Origin: Mariniphaga sp963747515 | GTDB lineage: Bacteria; Bacteroidota; Bacteroidia; Bacteroidales; Prolixibacteraceae | Assembly (NCBI GenBank): GCA_963747515.1 | Contig: CAVVFN010000003.1 | Coordinates: 372,001 to 436,000, forward strand | DNA length: 64,000 bases | Direction: 5' to 3' | Part shown: positions 26,139-36,001 of the stretch, piece after piece | How the letters are laid out: every line of letters begins with the position of its first letter | How positions within the stretch are numbered: the first letter of the stretch is position 1 | Notes under the pieces: model-generated | Told to the model about the DNA's origin: nothing | The model's database searches: none | What the model saw: only the letters and a program-made list of their open reading frames with translations | Made by a program: the position numbers and the translations under genes

Positions 26139-26975
26139 ATGAAAAATAAAGATGTATTCGTATTGAAAGCCTCTGGTGAAACAGAACCTTTTTCTATTCA
26201 AAAATTGCAAAACTCGCTCATCAATAGTGGTGCAGAGCGCAGTGAAACCGATCAGATAACTGATGAAATAACAAAATGGATATTTAACGGAATCACTACT
26301 CGTGAAATTTATTCCAGGGCATATAACCTGCTTCAGCAAAAAAGATATCATCTGGCATCACGTTATAAGTTAAAAAAGGCCATTATGGAATTAGGCCCTA
26401 CCGGATTTCCTTTCGAACACTTCGTAGCAAAAATTTTTGAATCTCAGGGATTCTCAACTGAAACAGGACAGATAATGGAAGGATGCTGTGTTACACATGA
26501 AATAGATGTTGTTGCAATAAAAGAAAAAGAGGAACATTTAGTGGAATGCAAATACAGTCAAAGTCCTGGTAAAACTGTAAGTGTGCAGGTTCCTCTCTAC
26601 GTGCATTCCAGAATGGATGATATTTTTAAAAAGCAGAAAGATTCTAATGGATATGATAAATTTTCTTTTCATGGCTGGGTAGTTACCAATACCCGTTTCA
26701 CTCTGGATGCCATCAGTTATGGAAATTGCTGCGGCTTGCACTTGCTTAGTTGGGATTATCCAGCCGGAAATGGGATGAAAGATATTATAGACAGAAAGAA
26801 AATTTACCCGATTACTATATTAACATACCTGACACCAAAACAAAAACAATACCTATTGGAACATAATGCAGTCATTTGCCATCAAATAGTATCAGAACCT
26901 GAATTGCTTAACCCTTTACAGATTGAGACAAGCCAATACAACTTCTTAATGAATGAATTAAAAGAAGTTACCTGA
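26139..26975 (+). CDS. ATP-cone domain fused to Mrr-type restriction endonuclease domain
   Basis: A 278-residue protein. Residues 1-95 form an ATP-cone (VLKASGETEPFSIQKLQNSL onward), the nucleotide-sensing domain best known from ribonucleotide reductase and NrdR. Residues about 105-190 are a PD-(D/E)xK nuclease of the Mrr/RE type: FEHFVAKIFESQGFST, then HEIDVVAIKEKEEHLVECKYS holds the Asp and the E-x-K catalytic set. Residues 190-278 are unassigned and include a Cys pair (YGNCCGLHLL). Such fusions are widespread in Bacteroidota, with an unproven role in nucleic-acid defence or repair. The gene follows the kai cluster by 103 bp; no functional link is shown. Confidence 0.82.
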   Translation: MKNKDVFVLKASGETEPFSIQKLQNSLINSGAERSETDQITDEITKWIFNGITTREIYSRAYNLLQQKRYHLASRYKLKKAIMELGPTGFPFEHFVAKIFESQGFSTETGQIMEGCCVTHEIDVVAIKEKEEHLVECKYSQSPGKTVSVQVPLYVHSRMDDIFKKQKDSNGYDKFSFHGWVVTNTRFTLDAISYGNCCGLHLLSWDYPAGNGMKDIIDRKKIYPITILTYLTPKQKQYLLEHNAVICHQIVSEPELLNPLQIETSQYNFLMNELKEVT

Positions 26976-27045
26976 ATTTTCGACTTTTTTTTGCATAATT
27001 CATTTAACCTTCTTAAATTCGGGAGTGAATATAAACAAATGACCA

Positions 27046-29526
27046 ATGCCATTGACATACTTTGAGAATAACTCCCAACTTCAACTGGCCTTTAATTTTG
27101 TTCATTACACGAATCAAAATATTTTTCTCACAGGAAAAGCCGGTACAGGAAAAACAACATTTCTTAAAACCCTTAAAAAATTGTCGCCAAAGCGAATGGT
27201 GGTGGTGGCACCAACCGGCGTTGCAGCTATCAATGCAGGAGGTGTAACAATCCACTCATTCTTTCAGCTGCCGTTTGGACCTCAAATTCCACAAATTGCC
27301 GGTAATCATTCTTTTTCCAGTTTCAGACCAGGTTTAGCAACACCTGAACGGATCAACCGATTTAGCAAAAATAAGATCAATCTTATCCGAAGTCTCGATT
27401 TACTGGTAATTGATGAAATCAGCATGGTCAGAGCCGATTTGATGGATGCCATCGATGCAACGCTTCGAAGATTTAAAAACCGTTACCTGCCATTTGGAGG
27501 TATGCAACTGCTCATGATAGGAGATTTACAGCAACTGGCTCCTGTTGTTAAAGAAGATGAATGGGAAATTCTAAAAAAATATTACGACACCTGCTTTTTC
27601 TTTAGCAGCAGTGCGCTGCAGAAATCACAGTTTACAGGAATTGAATTAAAACATATTTACCGCCAAAGTGAGCAGTCGTTTATTGACCTGCTGAATAAGG
27701 TACGTGATAATCAAATGACGGCAACTGACCTGGAATTACTGAACAGCAGGTTTAGGCCCGGGTTCTTGCCTGAAGAAGAGGAGGGATATATAACCCTTAC
27801 CACTCATAATTATCAGGCGAAACATATCAATGAAAACCGCCTTCGAAAACTTCCGTCAAAATTGCACCGGTTCCATTGCACCATTGAAGGTGATTTCCCC
27901 CCAATTGCATATCCTGCCGAAGAAATTCTGGAAATAAAAACTGGTGCTCAGGTTATGTTCCTAAAAAATGATAACTCTGAAGATAAAAGGTACTATAATG
28001 GAAAAATCGGAAAAGTAACTAACATTCTAGAGGATCAAATAGAGGTGATTTGTCCAGGTGAAACTGAACCGATAAATGTCGAACCCGATTTTTGGGAGAA
28101 TACCAAATACAGGTTAAATGAAGCTACATCAGAAATAGAAGAAGAAGTAGCAGGAAAGTTTATTCAGTATCCTCTGAAACTAGCCTGGGCCATTACAATT
28201 CATAAGAGTCAGGGACTTACCTTTGAGAAAGCAGTTATTGATGCAAGGCAATCCTTTGCACACGGTCAGGTATATGTGGCATTGAGCCGTTGTAAAAATC
28301 TTGAAGGAATGATTCTAAGTACACCACTTAGTAAGGAAAGTGTAATAAATGATAATACAGTGACAGGATTTATCAAACAGGTGGAGCAAAATCAACCGAA
28401 TGAAGAAGACCTGAAGATACTGCGAAAAAAATATGAGATGCATCTGCTTTATGAGCTGTTTGATTTTAAACCCATTCTTAATACAATTGCTTATATACTA
28501 AAAATCTGGAATGAAAATAATTCTGTACTGATAGGGAACCTTTGTCTGAATTTTCAGGAAATGACGAAGAACATCCAGGAGGAAATGATTGAAGTGGCTG
28601 AAAAATTCAGGCCACAAATGGAAAAGCTGGCAAACCAAAGTAGTTATGCAGAAGAGAATGTACTTTTACAGGAAAGGCTTCAGAAAGCTTCGGATTATTT
28701 TTTATCAAAATTAAAAGCACAAATAGAAATACCCCTTGCGGATGCCGGATTTGAAACCGACAACAGGACACTGCGAAAACGAATAGCAGAATTAATAGGT
28801 TCACTTGAAAACAATACAGTCCTAAAAAAAGCCTGTATGAAAGCTGTTTCCCAGGGATTCTCAATTAAACAATATTTAAATGCAAAAGCTGTTTCCGCTA
28901 TTGAAAAGCCAGAAGTAAATGCCCGTGTAAAATCTTCAACTGTAAAATCAAAACATCCTGAGTTTTACAGAATGCTTTTGGAGTGGCGAAGTAACAAATC
29001 ACTGGAAACAAATTTAAACGAGCCCAAAATCCTGTTGCAAAAAGTAATGATGGAAATTACAGAAATACTTCCTTCCACTGCAATGGAATTGAAAGCAATA
29101 AAAGGAATGGGAGGTAAAAAAATGGAACAGTTTGGTCAGGAAATTCTGGCGCTTATTCTTACTTACCGTCATGAAAAAGGCATGGAAATTCCTTCCAATG
29201 CACAGCAGGAAGTGCAGTTGGCTGGTCTCGACACGAAAGAAATGAGCCTTGTTTTCTTTAAACAGGGCCTTAAACCGGATGAAATTGCAAAAAAGCGCAA
29301 TCTGGCTTTTTCAACCATTGAAAGTCACCTGTCTCATTTTGTAGCTAACGGGAAATTAAATGTATTTGAACTTATTGATACAAACAAATACAATACTATC
29401 GCCCAATTCTTAATGGGAAAAGATGATTCACTCACAATTACCCAAATAAAAAACAATTTTGGTGATGAAGTTTCTTACGGAGAGATCAGGCTTGTTATGG
29501 CAGATTTAAAACGGCAAACTACATAA
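27046..29526 (+). CDS. Dda/PIF1-like superfamily 1 helicase with HRDC and HTH C-terminal domains
   Basis: An 826-residue DNA helicase. The N-terminal half shows SF1B motifs: Walker A GKAGTGKTTFLKTL (about 30-43), APTGVAAINAGGVTIHSFF (motif Ia), VIDEISMVRADLMDAID (motif II), GDLQQLAPV (motif III) and, near residue 385, AWAITIHKSQGLTFEKAVID plus YVALSRCKNLEGM (motifs V-VI). Residues about 670-720 resemble an HRDC domain (ILPSTAMELKAIKGMGGKK), and 740-825 a helix-turn-helix domain (GLKPDEIAKKRNLAFSTIES) like that seen on some RecQ proteins. Start is ATG 27046; an upstream ATG at 27039 is out of frame. It probably works in replication-fork repair. Confidence 0.9.
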   Translation: MPLTYFENNSQLQLAFNFVHYTNQNIFLTGKAGTGKTTFLKTLKKLSPKRMVVVAPTGVAAINAGGVTIHSFFQLPFGPQIPQIAGNHSFSSFRPGLATPERINRFSKNKINLIRSLDLLVIDEISMVRADLMDAIDATLRRFKNRYLPFGGMQLLMIGDLQQLAPVVKEDEWEILKKYYDTCFFFSSSALQKSQFTGIELKHIYRQSEQSFIDLLNKVRDNQMTATDLELLNSRFRPGFLPEEEEGYITLTTHNYQAKHINENRLRKLPSKLHRFHCTIEGDFPPIAYPAEEILEIKTGAQVMFLKNDNSEDKRYYNGKIGKVTNILEDQIEVICPGETEPINVEPDFWENTKYRLNEATSEIEEEVAGKFIQYPLKLAWAITIHKSQGLTFEKAVIDARQSFAHGQVYVALSRCKNLEGMILSTPLSKESVINDNTVTGFIKQVEQNQPNEEDLKILRKKYEMHLLYELFDFKPILNTIAYILKIWNENNSVLIGNLCLNFQEMTKNIQEEMIEVAEKFRPQMEKLANQSSYAEENVLLQERLQKASDYFLSKLKAQIEIPLADAGFETDNRTLRKRIAELIGSLENNTVLKKACMKAVSQGFSIKQYLNAKAVSAIEKPEVNARVKSSTVKSKHPEFYRMLLEWRSNKSLETNLNEPKILLQKVMMEITEILPSTAMELKAIKGMGGKKMEQFGQEILALILTYRHEKGMEIPSNAQQEVQLAGLDTKEMSLVFFKQGLKPDEIAKKRNLAFSTIESHLSHFVANGKLNVFELIDTNKYNTIAQFLMGKDDSLTITQIKNNFGDEVSYGEIRLVMADLKRQTT

Positions 29527-29632
29527 TCCACACCTGTTGAGAAAACGAATAGAAAGTAAAAATAATCAGTTCTGCCAGCATAGGAATTTATTATGTACTC
29601 CCTAATAATCAAATCCGATAACACCTCCGGTT

Positions 29633-29860
29633 TTATCTTTCCTTTAATTGAACAATTATATTATCGTCTCCACCAATCAATATGAGCAGTTCATCAATTG
29701 TCTTTTCATCCTCTTTAACAAATAGTGTTACCTGCTCCTCATCAGACCTGACAGCTAAATAATCCTCCTTCTGGGGGTTATGGGAATTCAACTGGTAAAA
29801 CTCTCTGTGGAAATTATTGCGTTCATTCAAATTAGGATCCTCAATTGTTAAAACCCTCAC
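29633..29860 (-). pseudogene. DUF4252 protein, C-terminal fragment
   Basis: The 75-residue frame matches only the second half of DUF4252 proteins, usually 150-180 residues with an N-terminal signal: RVLTIEDPNLNERNNF, then LFVKEDEKTIDELLILIGGD and a VQLKE end. The apparent start is GTG, and the codon just before it in frame is a TAG stop, so nothing upstream belongs to the gene. No signal peptide. It is best read as the 3' relic of a lost gene; expression as a 75-residue protein is possible but unlikely. Confidence 0.6.
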
Positions 29861-29896
29861 CTACCTGATTTTTTTGTTTACATCAGAACCTGGTAA

Positions 29897-30101
29897 TTAA
29901 TAACCCAGGTTTATCTCTTTCTCTATAGCAGGTACTCCTTTTTCCATCCATTCGGGCATTGGCTGGTTCTTCAGAGAATGATTAAAAAACTGGAACATGC
30001 GTTTGCTTAGATCAATACAGTTGGCCCAACTGGAAGCTCTCAGGTTGTGGGGCACCATTATAGTTCAACATCCATACCGGTTTATCGAGACGGCGAAGGG
30101 C
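29897..30101 (-). pseudogene. S9-family (prolyl oligopeptidase) C-terminal relic with frameshift
   Basis: Reading the minus strand from 30101, ALRRLDKPVWMLNYNG is the strand before the catalytic His loop of S9 peptidases; a one-base frameshift near 30054-30057 leads to PHNLRASSWANCIDLSKR and on through FNHSLKNQPMPEWMEKGVPA to the stop at 29897. The preserved order (nucleophile-distal LNYNG, His of PHNL, final WM..GVPA) is typical of the family's last 70 residues. A stop precedes the relic in frame, and the rest of the gene, including the active-site Ser, is missing. Confidence 0.7.
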
Positions 30102-30163
30102 TCATAGATATAAGATTCCGTTTTTTTTTGCTACTTTTTAACCCTGAGTAAAGCACTCTCAGC

Positions 30164-30856
30164 TTACAAATCTGCCTCCAGAAGCTGTTGAAATTCTTCT
30201 GGCACAGGCGAAATAAAGGTTTCAGGGGCACTTGCTCCGGGAGGTACAAACGCCAGGGAAGAAGCATGAAGCAGCAATCGGTTGATTCCGGTTTTTTCAG
30301 AAACAATTTTATTTAATGTAAAATCACCATGATGCGAATCCCCTACAATGTCGAAATGGTTTTTGGCAAAATGCTGGCGAATCTGGTGCCACCGTCCGGT
30401 TTCGGGAGTAATTTCTACCAGGCTAAGAACAACGTTGGATTTTTCTTTATATGAAATCCCTGTTTTAACAGAATTGAGGGTTTTAAAATGAGTAACAGCG
30501 GCTTTTTTAAATTTCGTCTTCTTTTTCACCAAAACACTATCACTAAAGGTTCCATTTCCAGGATTTCCCTGTACCACTGCAAGATAATTTTTCCGAACTT
30601 CTTTCCGTTCAAACTGAAGGGTTAATTCATGGGCTGTTTCAGAAGAAAATGCCAAAACCATAACACCTGAAGTTTTGGAATCAAGCCGGTGAACATTGTA
30701 TATCCATTTACCGGTTATATCTCCGAGAAGCTTGGTCAGATAAGGTGCATCGTGAGGCATAAAATCATTTATATGCACCGGCAGTCCAGGTGGTTTTTCC
30801 ACAACCAAAAACTGTTCATCCTGATACAATACAGGAATATTAAAAATTTCTTTCAC
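30164..30856 (-). CDS. truC: RluA-family RNA pseudouridine synthase, TruC-like
   Basis: The 230-residue product is a RluA-family enzyme that isomerises uridine in RNA. Motif II with the catalytic Asp is HRLDSKTSGVMVLA (about residues 56-69). VVQGNPG and TPETGRWHQIRQHF follow, and GDSHHGDFTLNK resembles TruC, which modifies U65 of tRNA. An S4 domain is absent, as in TruC. The N-terminus LYQDEQFLVVEKPPGLPVH is the family start. Specificity is inferred from that TruC-like loop and could instead be another short RluA paralogue. Confidence 0.85.
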   Translation of the reverse strand: MKEIFNIPVLYQDEQFLVVEKPPGLPVHINDFMPHDAPYLTKLLGDITGKWIYNVHRLDSKTSGVMVLAFSSETAHELTLQFERKEVRKNYLAVVQGNPGNGTFSDSVLVKKKTKFKKAAVTHFKTLNSVKTGISYKEKSNVVLSLVEITPETGRWHQIRQHFAKNHFDIVGDSHHGDFTLNKIVSEKTGINRLLLHASSLAFVPPGASAPETFISPVPEEFQQLLEADL

Positions 30857-31232
30857 AGTTAATCAATAAAATAGGTGTCCAGCAATGTTTTTTATCTTTG
30901 TTGTTATGCTTGTAAACTAAAAACCATCAAAGATTAAAAATAATTATCATACTGCTGCTATTCCATGTGCTGTTTATAAATTTAGCCGGAATAATTAACC
31001 CTTGGCAGACAGTAAAGATGAACTGGTGATATAATTAGAGTGGATTTCATGGAATTTCGGATTTGGTTCTGAATTAATTTTAAGGCTTTTATGGAATAGA
31101 AAAATAATCAGGACTAATATCTTGCAACTAAAAAAGTTAATAGGAAATGGAAAACAGCAGATGGAACTATTTTAAAAACACTAAAGTTATTTCAGCAAAT
31201 AATATAAACTTATCCTGCAAATCGATAAAGAA
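30857..31232. other. Intergenic region with possible coding relic
   Basis: No gene called. TATCTTTG (30893-30900) is an exact -7 box on the plus strand but has no -33 partner. After a stop, a start-less frame from about 30923 reads LKIIIILLLFHVLFINLAG and ends at a TGA near 31030, like a leftover signal peptide. Nothing else was seen. Confidence 0.3.
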
Positions 31233-32273
31233 ATGAAAAGAGCATTGCTTAAAAAAGGTCTGAGATTGACATACGAACCCTTGAATTTACAGTTGAAACA
31301 TGTTTTCACCCTTGCCAACAGTTCAAGGACCACTACTCCGGTAATGCTGACCAGAATTGAATACGACGGGATTTTTGGTTATGGTGAAGCTTCCATGCCA
31401 CCATATCTGGGCGAGTCACATGAATCGGTTACCCGGTTCCTTCAATTAATTAATCTCAGGCAGTTTGCTGACCCGTTTTCCATGGATGAAATCCTTGAAT
31501 ATATCGATGAAGCAGCACCGGGTAATACCGCCGCAAAAGCATCGGTTGACATAGCTCTGCATGATTTAACGGGTAAAATTTTGCAGCAACCATGGCATAA
31601 ATTATGGGGCTTTACTTCGCATGATACCCCCGTCACCTCCTTCACCATTGGCATCGATCAGCCAGAAGTAGTCAGGCAGAAAGTGGAAAAAGCAGAATCT
31701 TACAAAATCCTAAAAGTGAAATTAGGGGGTGCAAACGATAAAGTAATGATTGAAGCCATACGATCAATAACCGACAAGCCTTTATACGCTGATGCAAACC
31801 AAGGGTGGAAGAATAAAGAGAAAGCACTGGAAATGATTCATTGGCTGAAGGAAAAAAATGTTGTATTGGTGGAGCAACCCTTGCCTAAAAATAATAAAGA
31901 AGACCATGCCTGGCTTACGGAGCTTTCTCCATTACCCATTATCGCCGATGAAGCCGTTCAGCGGTTATCCGATGTTCCCAAAGCTGTAGGTGTGTATTCG
32001 GGCATTAATATAAAGCTTATGAAATGCACCGGCATGAGAGAAGCACATAAAATGGCTTTGCTGGCTCAGGCTTTAGGATTGAAAATCATGATTGGTTGTA
32101 TGACAGAAACTTCATGCGCTGTATCGGCAGCAGCACAACTATCACCCAAAGCCACATGGGCAGATCTGGATGGGAACCTGCTTATATCCAACGATCCATT
32201 TGAAGGTGTGAAAATTGAAAACGGAAAAATCCTATTAAATGACAGACCGGGAATAGGTATTCAAAACAGATGA
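31233..32273 (+). CDS. Dipeptide epimerase (L-Ala-D/L-Glu epimerase type, enolase superfamily)
   Basis: A 346-residue enolase-superfamily enzyme of the muconate-lactonizing subgroup. Acid/base lysine motif KILKVKLGG (Lys-x-Lys, about residues 160-168); metal ligands YADANQGW, VEQPL and ADEAV; and the second catalytic lysine in INIKLMKCTGMREA. The MIGCMTETSCAVSAA loop is typical of dipeptide epimerases that recycle murein peptides (YcjG/YkfB family). Substrate among dipeptides cannot be fixed from sequence. It stands alone between two unrelated genes. Confidence 0.85.
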   Translation: MKRALLKKGLRLTYEPLNLQLKHVFTLANSSRTTTPVMLTRIEYDGIFGYGEASMPPYLGESHESVTRFLQLINLRQFADPFSMDEILEYIDEAAPGNTAAKASVDIALHDLTGKILQQPWHKLWGFTSHDTPVTSFTIGIDQPEVVRQKVEKAESYKILKVKLGGANDKVMIEAIRSITDKPLYADANQGWKNKEKALEMIHWLKEKNVVLVEQPLPKNNKEDHAWLTELSPLPIIADEAVQRLSDVPKAVGVYSGINIKLMKCTGMREAHKMALLAQALGLKIMIGCMTETSCAVSAAAQLSPKATWADLDGNLLISNDPFEGVKIENGKILLNDRPGIGIQNR

Positions 32274-32597
32274 AGCACCTGAAATAAAATTTTATTGGGC
32301 CCTTACTTTTTAGTTTTTTCATTACACTGACCCCAAAGAGGTATAACCTCCTGCAGGATACCCGCAGGTACTTTTTGTTAAAAGATTTTCATTTCAGGAC
32401 CAATATTTATTCGGGGATTTTAATCGGAATTATTAGCCTGTGATATGTAAAGAGGCTTCCTGCAAAGGGCTTATATTTATTAAAGCGATCCTTGCGGATA
32501 TCTCTTACCTGTATGGTTTTTCCGGAAGTGGATAACTGGAATTGTCACCAACACTAATGGTTTTGATGAATCTCCATGAAGCTGTCACTAAAAGTAT
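32274..32597. other. Intergenic region with short coding relic on the minus strand
   Basis: Between two genes that converge, about 320 bp. On the minus strand 32407-32544 is open without a start codon and reads STSGKTIQVRDIRKDRFNKY, then KPFAGSLFTYHRLIIPIKIPE to a stop; the end looks like a true protein C-terminus, but I do not recognise the family. A frameshifted continuation upstream is possible. No clear terminator. Confidence 0.3.
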
Positions 32598-35500
32598 TCA
32601 TTCTATCTTCTTTTCTATCCAGCCTGATCTGTCGGGTGGGACAGGTGCGTTTACCTTTTTAACAGGATTCTCTTTCAGTTGTTTCAGTAGAATTTCCACA
32701 GCTTTTTCTATGGAGGGATCTTTACCTTCTGCCAATTGTTCCGGACGATCCATCACCTGGATATCGGGATATACACCGATGCCTTCGATGAGCCATTCCC
32801 CGTTTTCATCATAAATACCAAACTGAGGTACAGAAATGCTTCCTCCATCTGCCAGTGTGGCATTTCCGGAAATACCCACAAGTCCTCCCCAGGTGCGGGT
32901 TCCAATGAGTGTTCCCAATCCTTTTTTCTTGAAGTAGTAGGGAAAAGCATCGCCTCCTGAAGAAGAATAGCCGTTTATTAACATTACCTTAGGACCATCG
33001 TGGGCTATTCCGGGAGTGCGCATGGGATCCAACCCGTTGCGCTGCCAGTAGCTCAATGTTTTGCGTTCGAGCAGGCTTGCCATGATATCGGGGATGAAAC
33101 CTCCGCCATTGTACCTGTCGTCTATAATGAGTGCTTCTTTATCGTGGTAAGCATACATACCCCTGAAAAGTTCCCGGTTGCCTTCAACTGAAGTATTGGG
33201 TACATGAATATAGCCAATTCTGCCGTTGGAAAGTTTTTCCACCAGTGCGCGGCGTTCATTAACCCATGTAAGGTACATAAGATCCAGTTCACTGGTAATG
33301 GGTTCAATTACCGATGTCCGCGGATTGGTGCCGTTTGCTTTGTCGGAAACAGTAATTTCGGTACGTTTTCCTCCCTTGTTTTCTAAAAAGAAATAGGGAT
33401 TATCGCGGGTTGAAATTTCTTTGCCATTAATTGCCAGCAGGTATTCGCCTTCTTTTACATCCACTCCCGAAGCAGTTAAAGGCGAGCGGCGAGCAGGATC
33501 CCAGTTTTCACTGTCGTAGATTTTTTTGATGATGTATTTTTCTGCTTTTTTATCCGGTTCCAGGACAGCCCCTGGCAATCCACCGTCAATTCGTTTCACG
33601 TTTTCGAAGTCGCCCCAGTTTACATAGGTATGTCCGACATTCGATTCAGAAACCATTTCATTAAGGATAAAGTCGAGATCGGCCCTGTGCCCCACATAGG
33701 GTACCCATTTACCATAATTTTCCCTTATTTTTTTCCAGTCGACGCCATGCAGGTTTTCCACGTAAAAATAATCCCTGAAGATACGCCAGCCGTCATTAAA
33801 TATTTGTACCCACTCTTTTTCCGGATCAATTTTCATCTCAAGATTGCTGAGATTCAGTTTGTAATCCTCCTGCTTTGCATCCGGGTTTATACTCCTGATG
33901 TTGTATTGTTCCTTCGAAAAGTAAAGCATCATTTTTTTATCGGCCGAAACCTGAAATTGTGAAACGTCGTCTTTTATTTCCTTGCTTTTTTCTTCTGCAA
34001 TATCATACATTTCAAGTATATTTTTATTAAGGTAAATTAGTCCGCCATCAATAGGTTCAAGGTTGCTGTATTCGCCTGCTTTTGGAGGCAATGCCACAAT
34101 GCGGTTGGTTATTCCTTCAAAATCGATTTGTACCTGTACCGCATCCTTCTTCTTTTTTGTTATTGCCTCCTCCTCATTTTTCTTTTCGCCAGAATTTTCT
34201 TCCTTAACAGGTTCCACATCATTTTTATCCTTGAAAATCCTGGGACCCCCGTCTTTAAGTATTACTGCATATATGCGGGTAGCATTATTATAGATGTAGT
34301 TAAATTCGTAACTCGACATGTCGAGGTTAAAACTACGGTCCGACAGGAAGAAAATATAATTTCCATCTGCAGAAAACACCGGATTATAATCGCTGAACAC
34401 ATCATCGGTAAGCTGATATATTTTAGCTTCAGAAATAGAATACACCCATACCGAGGGTTGTCCGTTTGATGATTCTTTTGAATAAACGATCCATTTTGAA
34501 TCGGGTGAAAATGAATAATCGCTTATTTCTGAATGGGTTGCCCGGTCGACAACAATTTCATTTTTTGTGTTTGTATCCACTAATTTCAGGTTCATTGTAC
34601 GATCAAAGTAAATGAGGAATTTGCTGTCGGGCGACCAGAGGTTCCGGTATTTCCATGCCGACGAACCTGAGGTGAGCTGTTCCGGCTTTGCTTCCTTTTT
34701 ATTCTCCAGCAGATAAATTTCATATTCACCTGTGGCGTCGGAATTATAGGCAATAAATCTTCCGTCGGGCGACCAGCTGGGATATATTTCACGAATACCC
34801 TGAGTTTGTGTGAGGTTAATTGTGGAACCGTTTTCGGCAGGTACAGAAAAAATATCTCCCCGTGCATCAAAGAGGGCTCGTTTTCCGGTGGGGGAGAGGG
34901 TATAACTGTGAATGTTATCTTTTACATTTTTGAAGTAGGAAACCCTGTTGGGATTGTCGAAATAAATGTTTACAGTTATTTTTTCGGTTTCACCCGTTTC
35001 CAGGTTCAGTTTATAGAGGTATCCATCATTTTCAAAAACCAGTTGTCCATTTTGACCTGAAGGCCACAGTACGTCCATTTTGCTGAATTTAGTTACTTGT
35101 TCCGTTTCTTTTGTCTGGATATCGTAACTGTAAAGATTCATTTTTAATTCCCGGTCGGATGCAAAGTAGATTTTGTTGTTGAACCATACCGGCCACTGGT
35201 CGGAGCCGGCAAAATCGGTAATTTGTTGCGAAGTATTATTTTCAAGATCATAAATCCATAGGTCGGTTGCCCGGCCACCTTTATAGCGTTTCCAGGTGCG
35301 GAATTCGCGATCGACAGGAGTGAAGCAGATTTTTTTTGCATCGGGAGAAAATGCAGCCATTCCTCCATTTACAATGGATAGTGGTTTTTCCATACCACCT
35401 TCCATACTAACTGTAAAGTATTTCCCGTTTCGTTCACCAAATTCAGTCCGGTTTGAGCGAAACAGGATGTTGTTGCTGTCGGGGGTCCATCCCAGAATAA

Positions 35501-35867
35501 CATTATCGTAACCACCGCGCGGGGGCATTATCCCTACTGAATTGTACCAGGTAAGTTGCCGGGGCTCTCCACCTTCTGCAGGCATGACAAATACCTGCCG
35601 GTTGCCTCCATATTCACCCGAAAAGGCTATCCATTTGCCATCGGGCGATATTTTGGGGAAAAGTTCCATTCCATAGTGCGAAGTGAGCCTTCGGGCATTA
35701 CCCCCTCCTGAATCAACGGTCCATATATCACCGGCGTATACAAATGCAATAAGATTGCCATTGATGTCGGGAAATCGCATAAGTCTGGAGTCAGCTGCTG
35801 CATTGGAAATAAAAGTCATTCCGGTAATCAGAAAACTTATTGATACCAGCAGTCTTATTTTTTTCAT
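32598..35867 (-). CDS. Tricorn-like S41 protease with propeller domain
   Basis: A 1089-residue secreted protease related to archaeal tricorn. A signal peptide (ends near SNAAADS) leads into about ten PD40/WD40-like blades (SPDGKWIAFSGEYGGNRQVF, WSPDGRFIAYNSD, SPDSKWIVYSKESS), a Glu/Lys-rich linker about residues 565-590, a tricorn core domain, a PDZ-like domain about 760-860 (GVDVKEGEYLLAINGKEI), and the S41 peptidase with the serine in NGYSSSGGDAFPYYFKK and GTRTWGGLVG. Predicted to degrade peptides in the periplasm or at the outer membrane. Length fits bacterial tricorn homologues. Single gene. Confidence 0.92.
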   Translation of the reverse strand: MKKIRLLVSISFLITGMTFISNAAADSRLMRFPDINGNLIAFVYAGDIWTVDSGGGNARRLTSHYGMELFPKISPDGKWIAFSGEYGGNRQVFVMPAEGGEPRQLTWYNSVGIMPPRGGYDNVILGWTPDSNNILFRSNRTEFGERNGKYFTVSMEGGMEKPLSIVNGGMAAFSPDAKKICFTPVDREFRTWKRYKGGRATDLWIYDLENNTSQQITDFAGSDQWPVWFNNKIYFASDRELKMNLYSYDIQTKETEQVTKFSKMDVLWPSGQNGQLVFENDGYLYKLNLETGETEKITVNIYFDNPNRVSYFKNVKDNIHSYTLSPTGKRALFDARGDIFSVPAENGSTINLTQTQGIREIYPSWSPDGRFIAYNSDATGEYEIYLLENKKEAKPEQLTSGSSAWKYRNLWSPDSKFLIYFDRTMNLKLVDTNTKNEIVVDRATHSEISDYSFSPDSKWIVYSKESSNGQPSVWVYSISEAKIYQLTDDVFSDYNPVFSADGNYIFFLSDRSFNLDMSSYEFNYIYNNATRIYAVILKDGGPRIFKDKNDVEPVKEENSGEKKNEEEAITKKKKDAVQVQIDFEGITNRIVALPPKAGEYSNLEPIDGGLIYLNKNILEMYDIAEEKSKEIKDDVSQFQVSADKKMMLYFSKEQYNIRSINPDAKQEDYKLNLSNLEMKIDPEKEWVQIFNDGWRIFRDYFYVENLHGVDWKKIRENYGKWVPYVGHRADLDFILNEMVSESNVGHTYVNWGDFENVKRIDGGLPGAVLEPDKKAEKYIIKKIYDSENWDPARRSPLTASGVDVKEGEYLLAINGKEISTRDNPYFFLENKGGKRTEITVSDKANGTNPRTSVIEPITSELDLMYLTWVNERRALVEKLSNGRIGYIHVPNTSVEGNRELFRGMYAYHDKEALIIDDRYNGGGFIPDIMASLLERKTLSYWQRNGLDPMRTPGIAHDGPKVMLINGYSSSGGDAFPYYFKKKGLGTLIGTRTWGGLVGISGNATLADGGSISVPQFGIYDENGEWLIEGIGVYPDIQVMDRPEQLAEGKDPSIEKAVEILLKQLKENPVKKVNAPVPPDRSGWIEKKIE

Positions 35868-35950
35868 AACTTAAATTTTATTTTAAATATTTTAGACGCT
35901 GAATTTATAAATTAGCCTTAGGAATGAAAAATATCTTTGTCAGGAACATA

Positions 35951-35983
35951 AAAAAAAAAGGAAGAAATTTTTCTTCCTTTTTT
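35951..35983 (-). terminator. Terminator after gnd
   Basis: Purine/pyrimidine hairpin GGAAGAAA / TTTCTTCC with A and T tracts on both sides, 20 bp past the gnd stop on the minus strand. The flanking tracts make it usable in both directions. Confidence 0.6.
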
Positions 35984-36001
35984 AATATTACAAGCAGCTG
36001 T

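Noticed and set aside
30893..30900. Promoter TATCTTTG on the plus strand
   Set aside because: There is no -33 partner and no gene for 330 bp downstream; kept only as a remark.
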